Source: Maribacter sp.
Lineage (GTDB): Bacteria; Bacteroidota; Bacteroidia; Flavobacteriales; Flavobacteriaceae
Length of the DNA stretch: 9,802 bases
Assembly: GCA_018679695.1 (NCBI GenBank)
Contig: JAHHKH010000146.1
Location: 1 to 9,802, forward strand
Direction: 5' to 3'
Part shown: positions 1 to 6,603 of the stretch, piece by piece
How the letters are laid out: every line of letters begins with the position of its first letter
Position numbering within the stretch: position 1 is the first letter of the stretch
The notes under the pieces: model-generated
Told to the model about the DNA's origin: nothing
Seen by the model: the letters and a program-made list of their open reading frames with translations, nothing else
The model's database searches: none
Translations under genes and position numbers: made by a program

Positions 1-1403
1 ATGATGAACACACCGTATTGGAGACTGTGGTTATGGGCAATAAATCCTTGTTTGCAATTAAGAATGAGATTGATGCACTTTATGCTGATTATACCGATGA
101 GAATGCTGATAAAATTGGGGAACTTCAAGTACAATTCGAGGAAATGAATGGTTGGAATGCCGATAGTGATGCTGCGGCCCTGTTATCCAATCTTGGTATT
201 CATGAAGAATTGCATTATATCCAAATGGCCGATTTGGATTCAAAATTAAAAGTCAGGGTCTTGCTTGCCCAAGCCTTATTTGGGAATCCGGATGTACTTA
301 TAATGGATGAGCCCACCAATGATTTGGATTATGAAACCATTAGTTGGTTGGAAAACTTTTTGGCAGACTATGAAAATACGGTAATCGTGGTTTCACATGA
401 TCGGCATTTCCTAGATGCGGTTTGTACGCATGTAGCCGATATTGATTTTGGTAAAATGAACTTATTTTCCGGAAACTATACGTTCTGGTATGAAAGTAGC
501 CAATTGGCAGCCCGTCAAAGAGCCCAGCAAAATAAAAAAGCTGAGGAGAAGGCCAAAGAATTGCAGGAATTCATTATGCGTTTTAGTGCCAATGTTGCAA
601 AAAGCAAGCAGGCGACCTCCAGGAAGAAAATGCTAGCAAAATTGAAGGTAGAAGATATTAAGCCGTCAAGCAGAAGGTATCCCGCAATAATTTTTGATCG
701 CGAGCGGGAGGCAGGGGACCAAATTTTGAACATTGAAGGCTTGTCAGCGATATCTGAAGACGGGGATCTATTGTTCCAAAATGTCAATATTAATTTGGCA
801 AAAGGCGATAAAGTAGCGGTTCTTTCAAGGGATTCTAGGGCAACTACAGCCTTTTATGAAATATTGAATGGAAACAAAAAACAAGATAGTGGTAAATTTC
901 AATGGGGAGTTACAACTAGTCAATCGTATTTACCTGCAGATAATTCGGCCTTCTTTACCGAGGATATTAATCTTGTAGATTGGTTGCGCCAATGGGCAAA
1001 GACCGAGGAAGAAAGGGAGGAAGTACATATAAGGGGCTTTTTGGGCAAAATGCTGTTTAGCGGAGAGGAGGCCTTGAAAAAATGTACCGTACTTTCTGGA
1101 GGTGAGAAAGTGCGTTGTATGTTGAGTAGAATGATGTTGCTACGCGCCAATGTGTTAATGTTGGATGAACCCACGAATCATCTTGATCTTGAGAGTATCA
1201 CGGCATTCAATAATTCATTGAAGAATTTCAAGGGAACAGTGTTGTTCACAACCCATGATCATGAATTCGCCCAAACTGTGGCAGATCGTATTATAGAATT
1301 GACCCCTAAAGGCAACATTGACAGATATTTAACGTTTGATGAATATATGTCTGATAAGACTATAAAAGAGCAGCGTAGCAAGATGTACGAGGTTGCCGTG
1401 TAG
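1..1403 (+). CDS. ABC-F family ATPase, YbiT-like (5' partial)
   Basis: Soluble tandem-ABC protein of the ABC-F family, which acts on ribosomes rather than in membranes. The frame is open to the left edge: codons from position 3 read D-E-H-T-V before the TTG at 18, so that TTG is internal and the true start plus roughly 70 residues, including the first Walker A, lie outside. Counting from 18, the first domain has Walker B and D-loop (LIMDEPTNDLD, residues 94-104) and an H-switch (SHDRH, 126-130). The inter-domain linker (about 160-235) carries the basic RFSANVAKSKQATSRKK stretch typical of YbiT-like proteins. The second domain has signature LSGGE (359-363), Walker B LMLDEPTNHLD (380-390) and THDHE (412-416). 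Two motifs are degenerate: the first signature reads LDSKLK (73-78) and the second Walker A reads SRDSRATT (270-277), with no G-K-[ST]. No membrane segment is visible. The family call is firm; the specific role (translation factor or antibiotic protection) is not determined. Confidence 0.93.
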   Translation, partial: DEHTVLETVVMGNKSLFAIKNEIDALYADYTDENADKIGELQVQFEEMNGWNADSDAAALLSNLGIHEELHYIQMADLDSKLKVRVLLAQALFGNPDVLIMDEPTNDLDYETISWLENFLADYENTVIVVSHDRHFLDAVCTHVADIDFGKMNLFSGNYTFWYESSQLAARQRAQQNKKAEEKAKELQEFIMRFSANVAKSKQATSRKKMLAKLKVEDIKPSSRRYPAIIFDREREAGDQILNIEGLSAISEDGDLLFQNVNINLAKGDKVAVLSRDSRATTAFYEILNGNKKQDSGKFQWGVTTSQSYLPADNSAFFTEDINLVDWLRQWAKTEEEREEVHIRGFLGKMLFSGEEALKKCTVLSGGEKVRCMLSRMMLLRANVLMLDEPTNHLDLESITAFNNSLKNFKGTVLFTTHDHEFAQTVADRIIELTPKGNIDRYLTFDEYMSDKTIKEQRSKMYEVAV

Positions 1404-1429
1404 TTTTTATCGCCCCAAATTGTAACATC

Positions 1430-2569
1430 ATGAAAACCTACAGCATTATTTATGCCTTATTGGCATTGGTAGTCTTTGGTTGTAGCAAATCAGGAGACTC
1501 CGAACTGATTGAAGAAATAGAAAAAGAAGAAACCTTCTTTAATGCAGATTATGTCCTACTACAGGAAGGCAATGGTGTTTTATCTGCCCAACTTTTAAAA
1601 AGTAATGAATCGAGCATTGCAAAGAGCCCAGCGGAAAGTACGTTCGCCAATGTTCCTGTTTCCGATGTTTTGTTTGCGAAACAATCAATTTTTGCCAGTT
1701 TTACAACATTGACCGATTGTACTGGTAAAGTGACCATTCATGACTTTAACGATGATACCTCAGTAATCGTCAATGTTTTTGATGACATGCTCGAGTGTAA
1801 TGTGACGGTGACAGGCATTACAGTGGAAGGTGAAAGACTTTATATTTCCTATATGTTGGAAGAAACTTCCAAAATCAACACCTACTTTGTGCGGGTAATT
1901 GATTTCACTTCAATGGAAACCAGTTTTGTAGATATTGAGTTGGCTAAGAAACCATTACAAATGGTATTTACAAATAATCGATTATTCGTATTGACGATTG
2001 ATTTGGAAATAACCGATGAGTTTTCACTTTCGGTAATCGATGGAACAAGTTCAATGGTGATCAATGAAATTGGTCTGGGGTACGATGTTGAACAAATTTT
2101 TGCCGATACGGATCAGAACCTGATCATATCCTATCAAGAATTGCATACGGTTTTAAATTCAAACACCATGGGTGTACAGTATATCGGTTATGAAGAAGGT
2201 AAGGAGCCCTTATTCCATGGTTCCGAATTCAATTGTTTTGATGATCAAGGAAGACTATTCTATAAAAGGCCAAATGAAGATGGTGAACAATCCAATATTC
2301 CAGCTATTTATGATTTTGCGAATAACTTGGCCATCTTATATTTTTACGAGAATTTCTTAACGGCATCGCAGTTGGAATTCGAATACAAAATAGGGGACAC
2401 CACTATGGTAAGTTATGACGACATCAACAATATAATGATTGTGGGTTACCAAAAAATGGATAACGAAAACAAAGGGGGACTGCTTAGAATACAATTGGAG
2501 CCTACCCCGAAGTTATTGGACAATCTTGACCTGGACGCAGTACCTCGCCAACTATTTTATCAGAACTAA
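1430..2569 (+). CDS. Lipoprotein with beta-propeller-like repeats, function unknown
   Basis: A 379-residue protein with a lipoprotein signal: K2, a hydrophobic core (residues 5-16) and lipobox V-F-G-C with the lipidated Cys at 18. The mature N-terminus, SKSGDSELIEEIEKEE, is acidic, which resembles surface-export tags described for Flavobacteriaceae lipoproteins (inference). The body is strand-rich. Residues 136-183 and 184-229 align as tandem units that begin RLYIS / RLFVL and carry VRVIDFTS / LSVIDGTS at similar spacing. Further unit-like starts follow at 230 (NLIISYQ), 275 (RLFYKR), 299 (NLAILYF) and 334 (NIMIVGY). This spacing of about 46 residues suggests a YVTN-like beta-propeller, but I do not recognise a named family. 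The gene starts 26 bp after the ABC-F stop, with no terminator between, so co-transcription is possible. No Shine-Dalgarno precedes the ATG. A function cannot be assigned. Confidence 0.85.
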   Translation: MKTYSIIYALLALVVFGCSKSGDSELIEEIEKEETFFNADYVLLQEGNGVLSAQLLKSNESSIAKSPAESTFANVPVSDVLFAKQSIFASFTTLTDCTGKVTIHDFNDDTSVIVNVFDDMLECNVTVTGITVEGERLYISYMLEETSKINTYFVRVIDFTSMETSFVDIELAKKPLQMVFTNNRLFVLTIDLEITDEFSLSVIDGTSSMVINEIGLGYDVEQIFADTDQNLIISYQELHTVLNSNTMGVQYIGYEEGKEPLFHGSEFNCFDDQGRLFYKRPNEDGEQSNIPAIYDFANNLAILYFYENFLTASQLEFEYKIGDTTMVSYDDINNIMIVGYQKMDNENKGGLLRIQLEPTPKLLDNLDLDAVPRQLFYQN

Positions 2570-2580
2570 AGTTTTTATGG

Positions 2581-3300
2581 TTAGGCATTAAAGTATTTGC
2601 TGTTCCATATGGCCGGATTAAAGTTTTTACCTTTTGCGATTCCGTAAAAGATAACCACGGCTGCAAGCATCTTGAACATAAAGAAAAAGAGAATCCAGAA
2701 TTCATAACCCGAAATCGTTTTTGTAAAAAGGCCCAATGGAAACATCAAGGCTACAAAATAGCTTGTGATAAAAACAAGCAAAGTGAGGTTTACTATACTC
2801 TTAAAAGGCCACATTAATACCTTTCTCATGGGGTGGAGGTCATTTCCCCATTTATGGATAAGATAAAAGTAATCGTTACCCAAGGGGACAAACAACAAAG
2901 GATCGTCCTTATCCTTTAATTTGAAAAGTTTGGAAGGTGCTACGATTTTAAATCCATTCAGATTTGTTCCATGTTCCTTCTCGAGTTGTTTTATTTTCGA
3001 GATAGCCTGTTGTGGAATGTCGCCCTTAAAATAGTTGCTATCTAAAAACCGAAGTCGATAGTCAATACAAATTTCCTTGATATGCCTTATGTGGTATATT
3101 TTTTTGGACTCCAATAAATCAAAATCAAGGGCGTTCAATTTGCATGCATTTTCCGCTTTGAGGCGTTGTCCAATTTTTGCATCTTGTTGTTCCTCAGCGA
3201 TAAAAATCCCTTCGATCTCTTTCTGAATATCGATGTCATCGACATCTTTCATTTTAACCCGGCCCAAAGCTTCCTCTAAGTTCGTTCTCTTTAATAGCAT
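2581..3300 (-). CDS. Uncharacterised protein with two C-terminal membrane segments
   Basis: A 239-residue protein that I do not recognise. The N-terminal part (about 1-165) is hydrophilic and rich in Lys, Asp and Glu, with no signal peptide, so it probably lies in the cytoplasm. It includes a compact region around 115-150 rich in hydrophobic strands (GFKIVAPSKLF, LLFVPLGNDYFYLIHKWG). Two hydrophobic helices follow at about 169-192 and 200-222, joined by a short loop, and the tail is short (KGKNFNPAIWNSKYFNA), so both termini should lie on the same, probably cytoplasmic, side. No catalytic motif is apparent. The ATG at 3300-3298 is the first in the frame and lies just below a candidate -7 element. 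The gene is monocistronic in this window: its 3' end faces the lipoprotein gene across 11 bp, and its 5' end faces the FAS1 gene across 202 bp. The ORF is well supported by length and membrane topology; the function is unknown. Confidence 0.78.
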   Translation of the reverse strand: MLLKRTNLEEALGRVKMKDVDDIDIQKEIEGIFIAEEQQDAKIGQRLKAENACKLNALDFDLLESKKIYHIRHIKEICIDYRLRFLDSNYFKGDIPQQAISKIKQLEKEHGTNLNGFKIVAPSKLFKLKDKDDPLLFVPLGNDYFYLIHKWGNDLHPMRKVLMWPFKSIVNLTLLVFITSYFVALMFPLGLFTKTISGYEFWILFFFMFKMLAAVVIFYGIAKGKNFNPAIWNSKYFNA

Positions 3301-3322
3301 AGAATATAACGGTGTTTTCTTC

Positions 3323-3330
3323 CAAATTTA
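3323..3330 (-). promoter_or_regulatory. Candidate -7 element for the two-TM protein gene
   Basis: Read on the minus strand this is TAAATTTG, a full match to the Bacteroidota -7 consensus TAnnTTTG, 22 bp upstream of the ATG. I see no good TTG -33 partner at the expected 19-20 bp spacing. In AT-rich sequence this makes the call weak. Confidence 0.3.
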
Positions 3331-3372
3331 AACAAATAAATTTTTTGTAAGATTTTGTGGTTATTTCAGCAC

Positions 3373-3390
3373 ATGTTAATATTATGTTAA
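3373..3390. repeat. Tandem ATGTTAA direct repeat with 11-bp period
   Basis: ATGTTAA occurs at 3373-3379 and again at 3384-3390, one helical turn apart, in the middle of the divergent region between the two-TM protein gene and the FAS1 gene. The placement and period would suit a regulator that binds direct repeats, but the units are short and AT-rich and could be chance. Confidence 0.35.
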
Positions 3391-3435
3391 AATCTATGAA
3401 CTGCACTGTATAACAGCCTTGCAAATGGGTTTATA

Positions 3436-3465
3436 TTGTATATTGTCGATCCTTCGATACCTTTT
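3436..3465 (+). promoter_or_regulatory. Candidate promoter of the FAS1 gene
   Basis: TTG (3436-3438) is followed after exactly 19 bp by TACCTTTT (3458-3465), a 7-of-8 match to the Bacteroidota -7 consensus TAnnTTTG. Transcription would start near 3472, giving a leader of about 30 nt before the ATG at 3503. Spacing and position are good, but the call rests on consensus matching only. Confidence 0.42.
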
Positions 3466-3502
3466 ATCGGATTTTTATTATTAAGCCCTTAATAGTACCT
3501 AA

Positions 3503-4078
3503 ATGAAATGTTATTTCCCCATGGTGGCTTTGTCCACTCTTTTTTTGACCTTTTTTGCTTCAGCCCAAGACAATATTTTAAGTTCAGAAAGTAAGTTTCT
3601 ATCGATGGATATTGAAAAATCGATAATTTCGAACACTGAAAACTCAAAAAATCACACCACTTTACTTGCAGCGATGAAAGCCGCTGATTTAGACAAGATT
3701 CTGAGCTATGACGGACCTTTTACTGTTTTTGCTCCTTCAGATATGGCATTCGAAACCATGTTTTCAAATACCTCTTCAAATCCATTAGATCCCGAGAATA
3801 AAGAGGAATTGAAGGCGATTTTGAGGTATCATATTATTGCGGGGGAGTTTACCGCTTCAAAAATATTGAAGGCGATGTGCAGTGGCAAGGGTAAGGCAAC
3901 CTTTACCACCGTGCAAGGGGAAGATTTGACCGCAACCATGCAGGGCATAGATATTATCTTGACTGACCAATTTGGAAATTCTGCCAAGATAATCGCAGCA
4001 GATGCCAATCAATGCAATGGGGTGATCCACGAAATCGACAGCGTTATTTTACCGAAGAAGATTAGCTTTTTACCTTAG
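3503..4078 (+). CDS. Exported FAS1 (fasciclin) domain protein
   Basis: A 191-residue single-domain fasciclin protein. It has a signal peptide with hydrophobic core at residues 6-18 and probable signal peptidase I cleavage after Ala21 (A-S-A|Q). The FAS1 domain spans about 39-184. It shows the H1 motif PFTVFAPSDMAF (72-83), the central LRYHIIAGEF (107-116) with the conserved Tyr-His pair, and the H2 motif VIHEIDSVILP (174-184). FAS1 domains usually mediate adhesion or extracellular interactions, and small bacterial copies are secreted or periplasmic. There is no lipobox, membrane anchor or C-terminal secretion domain. The mature domain has two cysteines, C126 and C171, which could form a disulfide. 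The last 9 bp overlap the 3' end of pheT on the other strand. No Shine-Dalgarno is seen; the start follows the candidate promoter by about 38 bp. The ligand is unknown. Confidence 0.9.
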   Translation: MKCYFPMVALSTLFLTFFASAQDNILSSESKFLSMDIEKSIISNTENSKNHTTLLAAMKAADLDKILSYDGPFTVFAPSDMAFETMFSNTSSNPLDPENKEELKAILRYHIIAGEFTASKILKAMCSGKGKATFTTVQGEDLTATMQGIDIILTDQFGNSAKIIAADANQCNGVIHEIDSVILPKKISFLP

Positions 4079-6496
4079 TTCCGCTCCGAGTTCTTTTTCG
4101 TACTTCTGCTGCAGTTTCGACATAATCTTGTCTATTTGTTTGTCTGTAAGGGTGCTTTTGTAGTCCTGTAAAGTAAAACTAACAGCATATGATTTCTTAC
4201 CTTCTGGCAGTTTGTCGCCGGTGTAGACATCAAATAAATTCACGCTTTTCAAAAGACTTCTTTCAGTCTGGAATGCCATGTCATGGATTTCCTTAAAACG
4301 CACTGCATTGTCCAACAGTAAGGCAAAATCCCTTTTCACTTCGGGATATTTGGGAATGGGCTTGAACTTTACTTCGCTCTTAGGGACTAAGTCAATGACA
4401 TTATCCCAATAAAAATCGGCATATAAGACCTCTTGTTTCACATCAAATTTCTTGGTCAGGGATTTGTTGACTACACCAAAATCCACAATTTTCTTTTTCT
4501 TGGAAACCAAGGTCAATCCTTCAGTAAATACATCACTTTCCAAAGGGTTGGAATTGACCTTCGAAATTCCCAATCTCCTCAAAACGTTCTCAACTACCGA
4601 TTTGAAAAAGAAAAAGTCGGTTTGTTTCTCAGGTGAAACCCATCCTGTATTATTCCTGTTTCCCGTAATCAGAAGGCTTAAATGTTTGTTTTCAACGCGT
4701 TTATCAGAATAGGAATGATAGGTTTTACCAAATTCAAAAAATCTAAGATTCTGGTTTTTTCTATTGATGTTGTAAGATATGGTCTCCAATCCGTTTAAAA
4801 GCATTGTTTGTCGCATCACAGATAGATCGGTGCTTAATGGATTAAGCATTACAACGGATTGTTCTTTTTTATAATCATCGATAAGGTCAATATAGGTGGG
4901 TGAAGTCAGACTGTTGGTCATTATTTCGTAAAAACCCCTAGCTGCCAAGAAATCCCCGATCTTGTCCTGTAATTTATAATCTTCGAATTTTGAAATTGGT
5001 GCTATGGACGCATTCAACTTATCCTTAAAATCGATATTATTATAACCATAAACCCTTAAGATCTCTTCGATAACATCTGCTTCACGTTGCACATCGACCC
5101 TAAATGAAGGAACTATCAAACCCAGTCCGGTCTCCGTAACATTTTTGACTTTAATCTCTAATGAAGCCAATATTGACTTTATAGTATCCCGGGGAATTTC
5201 CTGACCAATTAGTTTGAAAATCTTATTGAATCTGAGAAAAACCTCAAAGTCATTTTTCTTTTTCGGATACAGATCTACAATATCAGAACTAATATCACCC
5301 CCAGCAATTTCCTTTATAAGAAGTGCTGCTCTTTTAAGGCTAAATTCTACATTGTTGATGTCAATACCCCGTTCAAACCTGAATGAAGCATCGGTATTCA
5401 ATCCGTGTCTTTTTGCTGTTTTACGAATTGATATGGGGTCAAAATAGGCACTTTCCAAGAAAATTGAATTGGTATTCTCGGTGACGCCGGTATTTATTCC
5501 TCCGAAAACCCCGGCAATGCACATGGGCTTTTCAGCATCGCAGATCATTAAATCCTCTTCATGGAGTTCCCTCTCGACACCATCCAAGGTCATGAATCTG
5601 GTACCCTTTGGCATTGTTTTGACAATAACTTTTTTACCAAATATCCTGTCCGCATCAAAGGCATGCAAAGGTTGCCCCATTTCGTGTAAAACATAATTTG
5701 TCGCATCAACTATATTGTTGATTGGGCTAAGGCCAATAGATTGTAATCTGTTTTTTAGCCAATTAGGAGAAGATTGAACAATTAAATTGCTAATGGTCAC
5801 TCCACAATATCTCGGTGCCAATTGCTTGTTCTCAACAGAAACATCGAACTTTAAAGATCTATCGGTAATATGAAAATGACTGGTCGAAGGGGTGATTAAT
5901 TCCAATTCAACCTCTTTCTGTTTAAGCCCGGCCTTTAAATCACGGGCAACACCATAATGGCTCATTGCATCGGCCCTGTTAGGGGTCAAACCAATTTCGA
6001 AAACCTCATCGTTTTCCAATTCAAAAACCTCAGAACAAGGTGTTCCTACCTCCAATGAATCACTCATGACCATTATACCTTCATGGCTATCACCAAGACC
6101 CAACTCGTCCTCGGCACAGATCATGCCATGACTTTCTTCTCCACGAATTTTCCCTTTTTTAATGGTCCAAGCCTCACCTTCTTTGGTATATAGCGTTGTT
6201 CCTATCGTTGCGACCGGAACCTTTTGCCCTTTTGCAACGTTTGGGGCACCACAAACAATTTGAACAGGATTTTCAAGTCCAATATCCACAGTGGTTAATT
6301 TTAATCGGTCGGCATTGGGGTGCTTTTCACAACTGAGTACATGCCCCACAACAACACCTTTGAGTCCACCTTTCACCGATTCATAGGCCTTTATACCTTC
6401 TACCTCTAACCCTAAATCGGTCAAAAGTTCAGCGGTGCGTTTGGAGTCCCAATCTAATTTCAGGAATTGCTTTAACCAGTTGTAAGATATATTCAT
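4070..6496 (-). CDS. pheT: Phenylalanine--tRNA ligase beta subunit
   Basis: Beta chain of the cytoplasmic alpha2-beta2 phenylalanyl-tRNA synthetase, which charges tRNA-Phe. At 808 residues it has full bacterial length and domain order. The OB-fold tRNA-binding domain lies at about 41-153 (HPNADRLKLTTVDIG, 59-73; VCGAPNV, 81-87). The B3/B4 editing domain lies at about 225-398 (DATNYVLHEMGQPLHAFDADR, 264-284; FRFERGID, 372-379). The B5 domain lies at about 410-487 (PSFRVDVQREADVIEEILRV, 463-482), followed by the catalytic-like core at about 495-700. The C-terminal FDX-ACB anticodon-binding domain lies at about 715-808 (YPEVKRDFALLLD, 717-729; LFDVYTGDKLPEGKKSYAVS, 754-773). No frameshift or missing domain is seen. 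The alpha-subunit gene pheS is not adjacent, so it must lie elsewhere. The 3' end overlaps the FAS1 gene convergently by 9 bp. The ATG at 6496-6494 is preceded by a candidate promoter and no Shine-Dalgarno. Confidence 0.98.
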   Translation of the reverse strand: MNISYNWLKQFLKLDWDSKRTAELLTDLGLEVEGIKAYESVKGGLKGVVVGHVLSCEKHPNADRLKLTTVDIGLENPVQIVCGAPNVAKGQKVPVATIGTTLYTKEGEAWTIKKGKIRGEESHGMICAEDELGLGDSHEGIMVMSDSLEVGTPCSEVFELENDEVFEIGLTPNRADAMSHYGVARDLKAGLKQKEVELELITPSTSHFHITDRSLKFDVSVENKQLAPRYCGVTISNLIVQSSPNWLKNRLQSIGLSPINNIVDATNYVLHEMGQPLHAFDADRIFGKKVIVKTMPKGTRFMTLDGVERELHEEDLMICDAEKPMCIAGVFGGINTGVTENTNSIFLESAYFDPISIRKTAKRHGLNTDASFRFERGIDINNVEFSLKRAALLIKEIAGGDISSDIVDLYPKKKNDFEVFLRFNKIFKLIGQEIPRDTIKSILASLEIKVKNVTETGLGLIVPSFRVDVQREADVIEEILRVYGYNNIDFKDKLNASIAPISKFEDYKLQDKIGDFLAARGFYEIMTNSLTSPTYIDLIDDYKKEQSVVMLNPLSTDLSVMRQTMLLNGLETISYNINRKNQNLRFFEFGKTYHSYSDKRVENKHLSLLITGNRNNTGWVSPEKQTDFFFFKSVVENVLRRLGISKVNSNPLESDVFTEGLTLVSKKKKIVDFGVVNKSLTKKFDVKQEVLYADFYWDNVIDLVPKSEVKFKPIPKYPEVKRDFALLLDNAVRFKEIHDMAFQTERSLLKSVNLFDVYTGDKLPEGKKSYAVSFTLQDYKSTLTDKQIDKIMSKLQQKYEKELGAELR

Positions 6497-6515
6497 TGGT
6501 TGTATTTAAAGCTGA

Positions 6516-6546
6516 TAAAGATAAAACAATGTCTTAAGACATTCAA
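6516..6546 (-). promoter_or_regulatory. Candidate promoter of pheT
   Basis: On the minus strand, TTG (6546-6544) is followed after 20 bp by TATCTTTA (6523-6516), a 7-of-8 match to TAnnTTTG. Transcription would start near 6509, giving a leader of only about 12 nt before the ATG. The spacer between the two elements contains the perfect palindrome at 6528-6543. Consensus matching only. Confidence 0.35.
6528..6543. promoter_or_regulatory. Perfect 16-bp palindrome, candidate operator
   Basis: AATGTCTTAAGACATT is identical to its own reverse complement and is the longest perfect palindrome I noticed in an intergenic part of the window. It has no loop, so it is more like a dimeric regulator site than a terminator. 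It lies in the 107-bp divergent region between pheT and the thioredoxin-like lipoprotein gene, within the spacer of the proposed pheT promoter. The sequence is certain; the role is inferred. Confidence 0.45.
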
Positions 6547-6582
6547 TACAGATTCATTTGAATTGTTTTAATTTTTTTCATG

Positions 6583-6590
6583 TAAGTTTA
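6583..6590 (+). promoter_or_regulatory. Candidate -7 element for the TlpA-like lipoprotein gene
   Basis: TAAGTTTA matches TAnnTTTG at 7 of 8 positions. TTG triplets lie 17 bp (6563-6565) and 22 bp (6558-6560) upstream, neither at ideal spacing. A start of transcription near 6597 would leave almost no leader before the ATG at 6604 but about 31 nt before the ATG at 6628, which favours the downstream start. Confidence 0.25.
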
Positions 6591-6603
6591 ACAGTGCTTA
6601 CCA

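Noticed and set aside
18..20. TTG as the start codon of the ABC-F gene
   Set aside because: The frame stays open upstream to position 3 with family-like residues (EHTVLETV), and the first Walker A is missing, so the gene is cut by the window edge.
225..260. Frameshift or sequencing error explaining the missing LSGGQ in the first ABC domain
   Set aside because: Codons on both sides encode conserved ABC-F sequence (HYIQMADLD and KVRVLLAQALFGNP) in the same frame with the right spacing; the degenerate motif is genuine.
515..787. Minus-strand open frame opposite the ABC-F gene
   Set aside because: It is antisense to conserved coding sequence, with no promoter and no family resemblance.
1254..1263. 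Palindrome CATGATCATG
   Set aside because: It lies in the codons of the ABC-F H-switch motif THDHE and is explained by coding for that conserved sequence.
4433..4712. Plus-strand open frames opposite pheT
   Set aside because: They are antisense to a clearly conserved synthetase region, low in complexity (runs of F, K and L), and have no recognisable domain.
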